NCBI GenBank assembly: GCA_029432815.1
Contig: JAROBA010000027.1
Span: 1-64,000 of the forward strand
From: Pontiellaceae bacterium B1224
GTDB taxonomy: Bacteria; Verrucomicrobiota; Kiritimatiellia; Kiritimatiellales; Pontiellaceae
Direction of reading: 5' to 3'
Length of the DNA: 64,000 nucleotides
Made by a program: the position numbers and the translations under genes. Each line of letters opens with the position of its first letter. The stretch's first letter is position 1. The notes under the pieces were generated by a model. The model was given only the letters and a program-made list of their open reading frames with translations, had not been told where the DNA came from and did no database searches. Shown here in pieces: positions 14,146 to 23,488 of the stretch.

Positions 14146-14160
14146 TTCCAAAGTTTGGAT
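14146..14160. repeat. Near-perfect TTCCAA-N3-TTGGAA palindrome in the gspE leader
   Basis: TTCCAA, AGT, TTGGAT: one base off the consensus. It ends 17 bases before the chosen gspE ATG, where it could form a small hairpin in the leader. Confidence 0.65.
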
Positions 14161-14177
14161 GGCAGACTGTTTTTGAA

Positions 14178-15893
14178 ATGTTAACGACTAATACAAGAAT
14201 CTACGATCTCCTCGCTGCCACCGGCCTTTTTGAAGAAAAAGCGCTAATGGCCACTCTCGATGAAGCCCGCGAAAACGGAATGCCGACCTGCCAAGCGGTT
14301 CTGGAAAAAAACGACATAAAGGAAGAGCCTTTTCTAATAAAGTTGGCCGAGGCGATGAACCTCCCCTTTCAGCGACTGAAGGAGGTGGAAATCGAAACGG
14401 AGATTCTTGAAAAAATCCCGACCAAAGCCATCTTCCAATACAATATCATTCCGCTTGGACTGGAAAACGACTGCTTGAAAGTCGCCACCAGCGATCCTTT
14501 CATTCCCGGCTTGGCCGATGCCCTCCGGCTTGCAGCTGAATACCGAATTCGATTGGTGCTCAGCCCGACGGAAGATATTGAAACCTCTGCCAAAAGATTC
14601 TACGGCGTCGGCGCGGAAACTCTTGACCGAATGATGGAAGACGGCGCGCTGGACTTCGATGATGAAGAAGATCTGATGCGCCAGGATCTCAGCGAGCTCG
14701 ACCAGGAAGCTTCCGTTGTTAAATTTGTAAACCAGATTATCTGGGAAGCCTTCAAAGACCGCGCAACGGATATCCACATTGAACCGATGGAAATGGACCT
14801 GCGCATTCGCTACCGCGTCGACGGCGTGCTGCATGAAACCCCGATGCCTCCGCAGCTCAAACGCTTCCAATCCTCGGTCATCTCTCGCCTCAAGGTCATG
14901 GCAAATATGGATATTGCCGAAAAACGCCTTCCTCAGGACGGACGTATCAGTGTACGCATCCGCGGCGCAGAAATCGATGTTCGTGTTTCCACCATGCCGA
15001 CGGTTTACGGCGAATCGGTCAGTCTGCGTCTGCTGATGCGCGGCGGCGGGCTGGTCACCATGGCCGATCTGGGACTGAATGAACGAGACGCAACCGGCCT
15101 GAAGAAAATGATTACCCGTCCGCACGGCATTCTGCTGGTTACCGGCCCGACTGGTTCCGGCAAGTCGACCTCGCTCTACGCCTGGCTGCACACCATCAAC
15201 TCCGTCGACAAACGGATTATGTCGGCCGAAGATCCTATTGAATATGAGATGACCGGAGTCAATCAGGTACAGATGCGGCCCGAAATCGGCCTGACCTTTG
15301 CCAACACCCTGCGCACCTTTCTTCGTCAGGACCCGGACGTGATTATGGTCGGGGAAATCCGCGACAAAGAAACGGCCGAAATCTCCATTCGCGCTGCACT
15401 GACCGGTCACTTGGTATTCAGCACGATTCATACGAATGACTCCGCCAGCACCGTAACCCGCCTGCTCGATATGGGCATCGAACCTTTTCTGGTTGCGTCT
15501 TCGGTTGAAGGCATTGTGGCCCAGCGTCTGGTTCGTGGACTCTGCAAAAACTGTCGCCAACCCATCGAAATTGATGAAGCCTTCCTGAAGGAACACAACT
15601 TCCCGATCGAGCGCCTTGCCTCGGAAGGCCCTATTTACGAAGCGGTCGGTTGCGATGAATGCCGAGGTAACGGCTATAAAGGTCGTACCGGAATCTTTGA
15701 AATCCTGCAGATAACCGATGAAATCCGGCCATTAATCATTGCCCATGCATCCGCTGCGGCCATCAAACAGCAGTCGCTGGAACACGGTATGAAAACCCTG
15801 CGCGAAGACGGGTGGGATAAGGTGCTCGCCGGCGTTACCACGATCGATGAAATTCTGCGTGTTACGGAAGACGATGAGCTGGATGAAGAGTGA
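14178..15893 (+). CDS. Type II secretion / type IV pilus assembly ATPase, GspE/PilB family
   Basis: Hexameric ATPase on the cytoplasmic side that drives pseudopilus or pilus extension, 571 residues. The N-terminal MshEN-type domain covers about 1-150. Walker A GPTGSGKST is at about 323-331, the Asp box LRQDPD follows, then Walker B IMVGEIRD and the His box HLVFSTIHTND. A zinc tetracysteine (CKNC...CDEC) is present as in GspE and PilB. ATG at 14178 is chosen over an upstream frame because homology starts at LTTNTRIYDLL; no strong ribosome site is visible. No gspD/F/G genes are adjacent, so secretion and pilus roles cannot be separated. Confidence 0.9.
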   Translation: MLTTNTRIYDLLAATGLFEEKALMATLDEARENGMPTCQAVLEKNDIKEEPFLIKLAEAMNLPFQRLKEVEIETEILEKIPTKAIFQYNIIPLGLENDCLKVATSDPFIPGLADALRLAAEYRIRLVLSPTEDIETSAKRFYGVGAETLDRMMEDGALDFDDEEDLMRQDLSELDQEASVVKFVNQIIWEAFKDRATDIHIEPMEMDLRIRYRVDGVLHETPMPPQLKRFQSSVISRLKVMANMDIAEKRLPQDGRISVRIRGAEIDVRVSTMPTVYGESVSLRLLMRGGGLVTMADLGLNERDATGLKKMITRPHGILLVTGPTGSGKSTSLYAWLHTINSVDKRIMSAEDPIEYEMTGVNQVQMRPEIGLTFANTLRTFLRQDPDVIMVGEIRDKETAEISIRAALTGHLVFSTIHTNDSASTVTRLLDMGIEPFLVASSVEGIVAQRLVRGLCKNCRQPIEIDEAFLKEHNFPIERLASEGPIYEAVGCDECRGNGYKGRTGIFEILQITDEIRPLIIAHASAAAIKQQSLEHGMKTLREDGWDKVLAGVTTIDEILRVTEDDELDEE

Positions 15894-15895
15894 TT

Positions 15896-15973
15896 CGTGA
15901 AACGTGAAACGTGATTTCTTCCAACCCTTGGAAACCTGCAAGAACAATCACGACTCAGTCGTCACTATTCACG
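15896..15973. repeat. Composite inverted-repeat element, copy 1
   Basis: The left arm repeats CGTGAAACGTGAAACGTGAT (15896-15915). The centre is a perfect TTCCAA-CCC-TTGGAA (15919-15933). The right arm AATCACGACTCAGTCGTCAC, then TATTCACG, runs 15946-15973. It begins three bases after the gspE stop and ends at the stop of the convergent gene. Confidence 0.8.
15919..15933. repeat. TTCCAA-N3-TTGGAA palindrome (spacer CCC)
   Basis: Perfect copy, at the centre of composite element copy 1. Confidence 0.85.
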
Positions 15974-15975
15974 CC

Positions 15976-16668
15976 CTACTCTGCGCCGGGCGGAAGAACA
16001 CCCTCAGCCACCAGCTGATCATCCATTTCCTGTGTCAGCGGAACCGGAAGCGGCGGCATTCCATTGCGGATGACCTCCATCTGATACTGGCGTAATCGCT
16101 CCGTAGTCTCGGCGCGCGCTTTAGCTATCTCTTCAGGAGTGAGTGTCGGTTCCGGCGGTTTGGCTGGCTGCTCCGGCGGCTTGGCCCGGAATCCGCCGCC
16201 AAACTTTCGGGCGGGTTGCGCAGCGGCTTTGGCCACAGGTTCTGGCGTCGTTGACTGGGTAAGCTCAAATGTCACGCGCTTACCATTCAGCATAAGAGTG
16301 GCACTGGAAGTCGCAAGATCCACTTCGGAAAGCTTCATCCCATTAAAACTTTCGCCCACCGTCAGCATAATACTCTGCGGGTCGCCTGGGCGGGCCCTCA
16401 GATTCTGGAATGCGGCACGTACCTCTCCGGTCTGAGTTTCATTGAGATAACAAAGGCGCATCTCCTTTTCCATTTTTTTGGCTGCCGCAGCTGCTTCCGC
16501 CGCTTCTTTGGCATTCTCTCTCTCTTCCTGCGCCAACAGCGGATCCTCCCCGAACGGCGAGCGCTCCAGAATAAGCTCATACCGCTCGCTATCATATTCC
16601 ACTGCATGTACAGCCATGGAACTCGCAATAAACAACCACAATATTTTCTGTATCAGCTTTCCAACCAT
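15976..16668 (-). CDS. Putative exported protein with Pro/Ala-rich region, unknown function
   Basis: With ATG at 16668 the product is 230 residues and begins MVGKLIQKILWLFIASSMAVHA, a clear signal peptide. GAGGA eight bases before this ATG supports the start; an ATG 15 bases upstream is the alternative. A short coiled, Ala/Glu-rich stretch at about 40-65 is followed by a segment reading EVDLATSSATLMLNGKRVTF, a Pro-rich linker (KPPEQPAKPPEPT) and a C-terminal helix. The middle segment loosely recalls periplasmic scaffold proteins of secretion or pilus systems, and the gene converges on gspE, but I recognise no family. The TTCCAA palindrome 16659-16673 overlaps the start codon. Confidence 0.6.
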   Translation of the reverse strand: MVGKLIQKILWLFIASSMAVHAVEYDSERYELILERSPFGEDPLLAQEERENAKEAAEAAAAAKKMEKEMRLCYLNETQTGEVRAAFQNLRARPGDPQSIMLTVGESFNGMKLSEVDLATSSATLMLNGKRVTFELTQSTTPEPVAKAAAQPARKFGGGFRAKPPEQPAKPPEPTLTPEEIAKARAETTERLRQYQMEVIRNGMPPLPVPLTQEMDDQLVAEGVLPPGAE

Positions 16669-16673
16669 TGGAA
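16659..16673. repeat. TTCCAA-N3-TTGGAA palindrome (spacer CCA) over a start codon
   Basis: Perfect copy spanning the proposed ATG (16668) of the minus-strand exported protein, between its ribosome site and codon 3. Confidence 0.85.
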
Positions 16674-16732
16674 GATTCCTCATTCGATCAAGGGAAACAA
16701 TGCGCACTCGCCCGCGTTTCGTCAAGCATCGC

Positions 16733-16747
16733 TTCCAATCCTTGGAA
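16733..16747. repeat. TTCCAA-N3-TTGGAA palindrome (spacer TCC) between divergent genes
   Basis: Perfect copy in the gap between the divergent starts at 16668 (minus) and 16808 (plus). Confidence 0.85.
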
Positions 16748-16807
16748 AACAACGTTACGGCGGTGGAAATATTGCCGCCCCGCCCCATTTCATCTACCGT
16801 CACGCCC

Positions 16808-17692
16808 ATGAAACAGAAAACCGTCATTATTACAGGAGCCAACTCCGGCATCGGGAAAGCGGCGGCGAAGTATATCTCCGCCGCCGGGCATCGTGTAATC
16901 ATGGCCTGTCGCAATGCGGAACGCGCCGCTCAGGCGCAAATAGAAATCGGCGCCGATTCCATTGTCGGCGAACTCGATCTCGCGTCCCGCAGCAGCATTC
17001 ACCAATTTACCGACTGGGTTCACCGCGAATTCGATGCCGTCGATGTACTCATTAACAATGCGGCTGACTTTGACTTATCGCGCACCGAACGGGAGATGAC
17101 GCCCGACGGATTTGAACGAATCTGGTTCACCAATCATCTGGCCCCCGTGCTTTTAACCGACCGCCTGATGGACCGGCTGGTCTCCAGCCCGCAGGGCCGC
17201 ATTCTCAACATTTCCTCCAAAGGCCTGCTGATGCACCCGTTCCAGATCGTCGATCTGAAAGATCCAATGTTTGGAAAACGGCCCTACTCGCCCGCCAAAG
17301 CCTACTACCAATCCAAACTCGCACAAATCATGCACACCCGCTGGCTGGAACAGCAACTGACCGGAACCATGGTCACCGCCAACTGCATCCGCGTCACCAA
17401 TGTTCGGATCGATCTCTCTCGCTTCACCAACCTGCCGCAGTGGATGAAAAACCTCTACAGCATCAAATCCCTCTTTTCAATTACACCGGAAAAAATGGCC
17501 GAAACGTATGCAAAGGCTGCTCTGAATGAAAGTGCCCGCGATGTTTCGGGGGCCATGATCGACTATCCATTCAAGCAAACCGCCCCGCCCGTTTATGCAA
17601 AAGACCCGCTCGTGATCGAGCAGGTCATGCAGCTGACATTTAAACAGCTGGGCATCCAGCCTTCAATTTCGTTCGAGGACGCCCAAACGTAG
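16808..17692 (+). CDS. Short-chain dehydrogenase/reductase (retinol-dehydrogenase-like)
   Basis: NAD(P)-dependent oxidoreductase of the classical SDR superfamily, 294 residues. The Rossmann signature TGANSGIG is at residues 9-16, the structural NNAA is present, the catalytic Ser lies in RILNISSKG, and the catalytic YxxxK is Tyr166/Lys170. The overall pattern is that of the retinol dehydrogenase/WWOX-like branch. ATG at 16808 gives the family-standard MKQKTVIITGA start; the longer open frame upstream runs through the opposite gene and is not used. The substrate cannot be inferred. Confidence 0.88.
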   Translation: MKQKTVIITGANSGIGKAAAKYISAAGHRVIMACRNAERAAQAQIEIGADSIVGELDLASRSSIHQFTDWVHREFDAVDVLINNAADFDLSRTEREMTPDGFERIWFTNHLAPVLLTDRLMDRLVSSPQGRILNISSKGLLMHPFQIVDLKDPMFGKRPYSPAKAYYQSKLAQIMHTRWLEQQLTGTMVTANCIRVTNVRIDLSRFTNLPQWMKNLYSIKSLFSITPEKMAETYAKAALNESARDVSGAMIDYPFKQTAPPVYAKDPLVIEQVMQLTFKQLGIQPSISFEDAQT

Positions 17693-17715
17693 CAGCGAAG
17701 GCAGCACGTCTACGC

Positions 17716-19038
17716 TCAGTGCCGGCGGTGCCCGAGCGGAACAGAAAGGTTACCGTTGAAAAACTCAATAATATGGCCGCGCTCAATCAGCCAGCCGAGT
17801 GGCTGAAGCGCATGCTTGGCTTCCTCCGATTTCGGGTCCAGCGACGGATGCAGCACTTCCAGCAATTGAAGCCGGTTCGAACCGGGATTCTCCTTCAGGA
17901 ACATCAATACTTCACAGATGTTCGGTACGGTATCCTCAGGCTTCACCGGATTCGGCTTAATGTGCGTCACAAAATTAATCTTGCCTGCTTTGAACAGATA
18001 GAGGTGCATGTGCCGAAACGCCGCGCGCATCGAAAACGACATCGTCAGCGGGAAGCGGCTCTCTTTGCCCCAGACCTGCTTGATGGCATGGGTCACATCC
18101 CGATCTTCCAATGACTGGGAAATCTTGGCCGGTACCACGGCCCGGTGCGTGCGCTCATACATAGAGGGTATTTTTTTAGAAAATTCAATCTCCGCCCGTT
18201 TCAGATCAAGCGGTTCCGCTTCCGGATCGGATTTCAGTTTGTAGACCGTCTGCTTGCGACTCTCTTCTTTCCACTGCTCAACCAGTTCATCGTCCTTCAC
18301 GATCTCGATGTTGCGCTTATAATCTTCGAGCGACATATTCGGGAAACGGGTTGCGTGCACCTCCGCCACCTTTTCGGTATAGCTGTGATGGTTCGGCGGT
18401 CCGAGCAGAATCCCGCTCTTCCGGCAGCGCGCCACCCCGGGAAAACTGCCAGCCGGCGGCTCGATCTCGATCTCTTCCTTGTCATAAACATCCGTCAGAT
18501 GTTTCGACTTGATGTGCTGCACGATCATTTCTTCCGTCGAAGCAACGCTCTTACACTTTTTACACTGGAAGAGTTCAAATGCCGGCGTGTCCTTATTGCA
18601 CTCAATCTTAACCAGATAACCCTCTGAATCATGAATCATCAGATTGGCCAGATCCATTAGCGGATAGGCACGGCGGGAATGATGAATCTGCCGCACCAGC
18701 GAAGCCAGGCGCTTCTGTTCCGGCAGGAAAGAGACCGTCACCGGCAACTCTTTAATCGGTTCGCGCGGTTCACGGCGGCGCTCAGGCCGCTCGCTTCGGG
18801 AATCGTTCCGGCGGTCCGACTGCGGACGACGCGGACGTTCATCGTTCCGACCTGAAGGGCGGCGGTCGCCTCCGCGGGATCGATCATCCCGACGGCGGGG
18901 ACGCTCTTCACGATACTCCTTTTTAGAATAGTGATTTTCCCCCGGCGGTTTTTTCGCCCATTGCGGAACAAAGTTCAGATCAAGGATCACATCGCGGGCA
19001 TCGGACCGCGCTTCCTTAGCATGTATTTTATCATCCAT
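17716..19038 (-). CDS. Arg-rich protein with a C2H2 zinc-finger motif, probable nucleic-acid-binding protein
   Basis: At 440 residues, it has three visible parts. Residues 40-95 are low-complexity RR/RD/RG-rich, like disordered RNA-binding tails. A classical C2H2 pattern follows: Cys159, Cys162, His175, His180 (FQCKKCKSVASTEE then MIVQHIKSKH). The rest (about 190-440) is a folded region, including a predicted winged-helix-like C-terminus (EVLMFLKENPGSNRLQLLEV). C2H2 fingers are rare in bacteria. I believe related proteins exist in Verrucomicrobia and Lentisphaerae but know no assigned function. RNA or ribosome binding is inferred from composition only. It converges on the dehydrogenase gene with a 23-base gap. 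Confidence 0.6.
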   Translation of the reverse strand: MDDKIHAKEARSDARDVILDLNFVPQWAKKPPGENHYSKKEYREERPRRRDDRSRGGDRRPSGRNDERPRRPQSDRRNDSRSERPERRREPREPIKELPVTVSFLPEQKRLASLVRQIHHSRRAYPLMDLANLMIHDSEGYLVKIECNKDTPAFELFQCKKCKSVASTEEMIVQHIKSKHLTDVYDKEEIEIEPPAGSFPGVARCRKSGILLGPPNHHSYTEKVAEVHATRFPNMSLEDYKRNIEIVKDDELVEQWKEESRKQTVYKLKSDPEAEPLDLKRAEIEFSKKIPSMYERTHRAVVPAKISQSLEDRDVTHAIKQVWGKESRFPLTMSFSMRAAFRHMHLYLFKAGKINFVTHIKPNPVKPEDTVPNICEVLMFLKENPGSNRLQLLEVLHPSLDPKSEEAKHALQPLGWLIERGHIIEFFNGNLSVPLGHRRH

Positions 19039-19246
19039 GGCATCAACCGTACGTTAGTTTATTGAAAATCGAGTTTAGAGAAATCGTGCTTAATGAAAAG
19101 CAATATTCCACCCCGAGATTTAAAAGTCCGTCACACTTCACATCTACATTCCCGCAGAGGGCAATCACCATTAGTAAAAATCTAATCAGGCTTCACGACA
19201 TTTAGTGCTCTTGCCCAAATTTGTAACTTTATGAGAAGGTGCCAAC

Positions 19247-22069
19247 ATGAAAACCTCATACAAATTGATTTGCACCTTACTCACCCCCCACGTACTGACA
19301 ATGCTGGTACTGCTCGCGACCCTCACCAGCCGGAGCCACGGCGCACCGTCAGCGCCGCCCAAACTTTATCTCGGGCCGGCCCAGTGGGAAGTAGATGATT
19401 TCAAAAAAGAAACGGGCGGAACACTGTTGGTCGAACTGCTCAGACAGTCGGTCATTATATCTGCGGAACTTGAACGGCACTGGCTGACATACGACGCCAC
19501 CATGGGAGAACCGAAACCTTCCGACGCCGTCCCGTTAAATATCGTGATCAAATATCGCGTCTTTGAAAACAAACATTGCGAATTCGGTGTCGTGACCAAT
19601 GGAACGAAATTTTTAACCGGATTCGCCGAGATCCCGAAGAAGCAATACCTAGTCTATAAATCCATGCTCGAACAGGCGGAAACCCTATCCAGAAACACAT
19701 TTCCAGAGCTCCTTGAAAACAAGGGTTCCGCAACCTCCCGCCCCTCCAAATCCACAGCGATCCCCGAAACTATTTTTTCCCAGGTAAACACCTTCTCGCT
19801 ATGGAACGATCTCCGCACACTTCACACACTGCTTGAAACCGGTGGGGAGACGCCGGAACTGCTTTCCGCACTATCCCAAGGCTACGCGACGCTTGGCCTG
19901 GTGAATCATTCGCTCGGATCGAAAATGCCTAAAGCCTGCTATGCAAAAGCGCTTATCTACGCGCAACGTCTGGTCGTCGCACGACCGAACGATGCCCGAT
20001 CCTACTATACCAGAGCCTATGCCTGGGCTTTGCCCGGATTCCATGCCTTGGCCATAAAAGACTTGGAGAAGGTGCAAGAACTTGGCGGCCAAGCTCCCTC
20101 ATGGCTCTCCACCGTGCGGAGCTATCTTGACTATGACATCCCTGCGCTCAAAAGTGCGTTATGCGAAGACGACTTCGACGCTCAGCTGGCCGGCACGTTC
20201 CTTCTCATGGCCAGTTACAGAACGCATAACCAGAATTTCATTTTTGAGCACGCATGGCCCGCGCTGGAGCATAATCCGAAAAACCTCCAACTCGCACACG
20301 CTGGTGCGGTGGTCGGAGGACTGTCCACCAAAGGTGCGCTGACCTCCCAATACCCGCTCATTTTTGAATACATGATCATGAACGACCTTCGTTCCATGGA
20401 AGGCATGAACGAAATTCTCACGCCATTCATCACGCTGCCTCAGGAAACGGTCGAAGGCGGAATCAATTATCCCGCGACCCACGAACGGTTGACCCGGCTC
20501 GTTGAACAGGGAACGGACTCCCGCAAACCCAGTATGGCAACGCTCGCCACCATCATCAGAGAAACGCGCTTCGTGCAGATCTGGCATCGACTCCAATACC
20601 TGAGGCACACATTAGGCGTGCCCACCGAAAATGCATTACGCGAAATGATGCCCGACATTGAAGGCCATCCCTACGCGCCTCTCCTCCACACCTACTCAAA
20701 GACTGCAGATATTAAAAAAATCTTTGGCAACCAGGAGATTATCGATCCCCCATTCCAAATCTATTTCCTCCTGCATGGCAGACATATAACCGATGAGAGG
20801 GCCAAGTTTACCAACCAACCTCAGTGGAGAGGACAGATGCTTTCCATGAACAACGGGGACTACATGGCGCTGGATCTGGAACGAATCAACAGCTACAGGA
20901 GTCAGCTCATTGATGTAAATCCGAACAGCATTAATGGCATTCAAAAAGAATTCGAATACAGCAAAGAATCCCCGGAAACCCTTTATAAACGCTTTCAACC
21001 ACACGTAGACAAATCTGCCTTGCTATCCATGGCCTTAGCGCAGCGCCTTGAGCAGGATGGCCAGACAAAAGGCGCGGCGCATTTCTATCAGCAATCGTTG
21101 GATCTGGAAGAATATCCCGCGTGCCTTAAAGCATTCGCGGGGCTTTGGCTAAAAGAAGGAGATGTCGAGAAATGGCATCAGCTTATGGAGCGATCGATGG
21201 AACTCCCCGACCAGGCGGGCCTTCGAAACTCTTTCACCCGCGTCGACATCGCCCGGGAACTTCTGAGGCTAGGTCATTGGGAAGCGGGGCTTCAATACAC
21301 CGAGGATGCCGCCAGCAGCTACACCCAAACCTCATTGGAGTTGGCCGCGTGGGTCAACGGCTTGCTTGGCCAATCGGATCGAGGGCTCGAATACGCCATC
21401 GCATCCATGAAGCGATACTCATATTCCGATTTTTTCAATCAATACATCCTGTCATTCGCTCCTACCCTGACAGATGAAGCACGAGCTCTAACCGAAGACT
21501 TTTACTTGGGAGAACTCAATAAAAACGCCGTAAAACAGGCTTCTGCAGCAAACCACAACTTCATCACGGGTGACTACAAAACCTATTGCGAAATGAATGA
21601 AGCCTGCCTAAAAGCGACGAACGATCCGTGGTACGGCTTGGTGGCCGCTTTGGTCGCGGAGGATCAGGGGTGGCTGGAAAAGCGGGACAAGATCCTGAGT
21701 GAAACACTTGAACGTTTTCCGAAACTGCACCGACCCTCAGCCAATCGAAAGGCCATGAAGGAATTCGCGGAGATCTATGTGGAGATCAACGCGCTGGGGC
21801 GTATGGAGCCCGGGCATATCGAGCAGGTGCAATCTTTCTCCAGACAGTTTCCGGATGAGGGTTTCAATTACGATGCCCACGCCATGGCCGGCGATCTGCT
21901 CAGACTGAAAGGTCATGAAAATGAAGCGCGAGAAGTTTACGTGAACGGCCTCTCGCCGATTTACGCAAAACGCATGATTGGCTTCATCCCGTTCTTTCGG
22001 TTACGCCAGATGGGCGCTGATCCCGCTCAATTATTAAAGGAACGGATCCAGAAAGAAGAATCGCAATAG
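19247..22069 (+). CDS. Large secreted protein with TPR-like helical repeats
   Basis: At 940 residues, with an N-terminal signal segment (hydrophobic about 8-27, ending SRSHGA). No catalytic motif is visible. Helical repeats resembling tetratricopeptide units occur, for example around YYTRAYAWALPGFHALAIKD and near the C-terminus (AMAGDLLRLKGHENEAREVY). A protein-interaction or scaffolding role outside the cytoplasm is the most that can be said. ATG at 19247 follows AGAAGGTG. The stop lies only four bases from the stop of the convergent lipoprotein gene. Confidence 0.6.
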   Translation: MKTSYKLICTLLTPHVLTMLVLLATLTSRSHGAPSAPPKLYLGPAQWEVDDFKKETGGTLLVELLRQSVIISAELERHWLTYDATMGEPKPSDAVPLNIVIKYRVFENKHCEFGVVTNGTKFLTGFAEIPKKQYLVYKSMLEQAETLSRNTFPELLENKGSATSRPSKSTAIPETIFSQVNTFSLWNDLRTLHTLLETGGETPELLSALSQGYATLGLVNHSLGSKMPKACYAKALIYAQRLVVARPNDARSYYTRAYAWALPGFHALAIKDLEKVQELGGQAPSWLSTVRSYLDYDIPALKSALCEDDFDAQLAGTFLLMASYRTHNQNFIFEHAWPALEHNPKNLQLAHAGAVVGGLSTKGALTSQYPLIFEYMIMNDLRSMEGMNEILTPFITLPQETVEGGINYPATHERLTRLVEQGTDSRKPSMATLATIIRETRFVQIWHRLQYLRHTLGVPTENALREMMPDIEGHPYAPLLHTYSKTADIKKIFGNQEIIDPPFQIYFLLHGRHITDERAKFTNQPQWRGQMLSMNNGDYMALDLERINSYRSQLIDVNPNSINGIQKEFEYSKESPETLYKRFQPHVDKSALLSMALAQRLEQDGQTKGAAHFYQQSLDLEEYPACLKAFAGLWLKEGDVEKWHQLMERSMELPDQAGLRNSFTRVDIARELLRLGHWEAGLQYTEDAASSYTQTSLELAAWVNGLLGQSDRGLEYAIASMKRYSYSDFFNQYILSFAPTLTDEARALTEDFYLGELNKNAVKQASAANHNFITGDYKTYCEMNEACLKATNDPWYGLVAALVAEDQGWLEKRDKILSETLERFPKLHRPSANRKAMKEFAEIYVEINALGRMEPGHIEQVQSFSRQFPDEGFNYDAHAMAGDLLRLKGHENEAREVYVNGLSPIYAKRMIGFIPFFRLRQMGADPAQLLKERIQKEESQ

Positions 22070-22073
22070 GCCT

Positions 22074-22607
22074 TCACCGAGACCAAACGCCGGGGTTCAC
22101 TTTCGTGGTTTTACGATAGACGGTGGTTTCTTTGCCGAGCTCTGCGACAAAATTGAACGTGATGGTTTCCCCGAGTTCACCGGATTCTGAAAAACGGGAG
22201 GCCAGAAAAATGCCGTTCACCTGAAAGCGATCCATGGCCAGCGGCTCAACCTTGGCCATAAAGTTTTCGCCGGGCATGCCGGAGACCGCCACCATTTCGC
22301 CGTCGAGCAGGCATTCGGTTTCAGAATCATACCCCACGATCCTGCCGCTGCGTTTCACCTCGGTCCAAACGGACGGCCGTATTTCGATGGCGAATACATT
22401 TTTCCGCCCGTGCGAATCGCTCTCTCCCTTTTCCTGCCGCGAAGTATGATGGCTGAGCGTGAAGATGAGCTTTTCATCCGAAGCCCCCTCGTCGACCTGA
22501 ATATGCAACTCTTCGGTAATGGTATGCGGCTTCGGCGACGGGGCTTTTTTCGGACTTTGACATCCCACCAACAAACAACACGCCGCCCCCGCAAGATATC
22601 GAACCAT
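22074..22607 (-). CDS. Putative lipoprotein, unknown function
   Basis: At 177 residues, it starts MVRYLAGAACCLLVGC, a short signal peptide with lipobox LVGC, so lipidation at Cys16 is likely. The body is beta-rich with no family I recognise. It lies 15 bases downstream of the next minus-strand gene (22623-23327) and is probably co-transcribed with it. Confidence 0.6.
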   Translation of the reverse strand: MVRYLAGAACCLLVGCQSPKKAPSPKPHTITEELHIQVDEGASDEKLIFTLSHHTSRQEKGESDSHGRKNVFAIEIRPSVWTEVKRSGRIVGYDSETECLLDGEMVAVSGMPGENFMAKVEPLAMDRFQVNGIFLASRFSESGELGETITFNFVAELGKETTVYRKTTKVNPGVWSR

Positions 22608-22622
22608 CTCTTCCCCCTGTTA

Positions 22623-23327
22623 TCAAGAATCCAGATTCTGGATGATCGTATCCAGCCATTCGAGTTTTTTCTTCTGCATCATCGGACTCGGATGCGCATT
22701 CAGAAGCGGATGCACGGCGGAAGGCACGGTGGCGGTCGGCTCGCCCTGAATCCATTGAAGACACCGCTCAACCAACGGAAGCAACCCCATGTCCTGCCCC
22801 CACCCCAGCAGAATCGGCGTGGGTGTTTTTCGAACGAGGGAGCGGCGGCACTCTTCGGCCCGCTCCCCGCAGAACATACTATGCACGTGCCCGCCCATAA
22901 TTTCGGAGAATCCATTAGCGCGCTGCAGGAAACTTCCGGACTTTGGATCGCGCAGGTCGGAAAGATTCAACACCCGGATATGCTTCCAACCTTTGGAAAC
23001 GGCCACGCGCATAATCTGATACTGCGTATTGTCGGGCTGCGTCAGCACCAGGCTTTTTCCCATCGGGTTTCCAGACCCTGGATATTCGATCACATCGTCC
23101 ACATGCCCTTTATCCTTAGGATGCGAGGAGCCGGGATTCATCATGATGACCACCACGTCGGGAATCATTTCAGCAATCGCCGTGGGATTATCCTGCGGGA
23201 TCGACTGATCCACAATTTCGAGCACACTCCGACATTGAGCCGTTTCGCCATTCATCAGGGCCAGTTCATAAAAATGGCCGTAACAGGTGAAACGCTGCTT
23301 AAGCTCGGCCGCATATATAAAATTCAT
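22623..23327 (-). CDS. DUF1643-like protein, unknown function
   Basis: At 234 residues, soluble, with no signal peptide. The segment VVVIMMNPGSSHPKD followed by QYQIMRVAVSKGWKHIRVLNLSDL resembles DUF1643 proteins, which carry an MNPSxA-type motif and then a strand of the form GFxxxxVxNLF. The match is from memory and partial. The dispersed palindrome 22984-22998 lies inside the gene and encodes the SKGWK segment. It is the first gene of a two-gene minus-strand unit with the lipoprotein. Confidence 0.45.
   Translation of the reverse strand: MNFIYAAELKQRFTCYGHFYELALMNGETAQCRSVLEIVDQSIPQDNPTAIAEMIPDVVVIMMNPGSSHPKDKGHVDDVIEYPGSGNPMGKSLVLTQPDNTQYQIMRVAVSKGWKHIRVLNLSDLRDPKSGSFLQRANGFSEIMGGHVHSMFCGERAEECRRSLVRKTPTPILLGWGQDMGLLPLVERCLQWIQGEPTATVPSAVHPLLNAHPSPMMQKKKLEWLDTIIQNLDS
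22984..22998. repeat. TTCCAA-N3-TTGGAA palindrome (spacer CCT), intragenic
   Basis: Perfect copy inside the DUF1643-like gene, read there as Ser-Lys-Gly-Trp-Lys. Confidence 0.85.
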
Positions 23328-23341
23328 AGGGACTCCGTTTC

Positions 23342-23410
23342 GTATTGCGTATTGTCGGTCTGTTCAACAAGAGCTTCTCCGTGAAGCAATACGAACTACG
23401 CACTACGTAA
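23342..23410. repeat. Inverted-repeat element between divergent genes
   Basis: CGTATTGCGTATTG on the left faces CAATACGAACTACGCACTACG on the right across about 35 bases. A different sequence from the other repeat families; only one copy is seen in the window. Confidence 0.5.
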
Positions 23411-23488
23411 TTTATAAAGTGCCCATTTTAGGCTTTCTGCCCGTATCTTAACAAACTATCTTTAACGCGTTAATTCTATGGGGACTGT

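Noticed and set aside
17262-17276. ATCCAATGTTTGGAA in the dehydrogenase gene as a further palindrome copy
   Set aside because: Only 13 bases are symmetric and the outer base fails; it is within what degenerate matches could give, so it is not counted.
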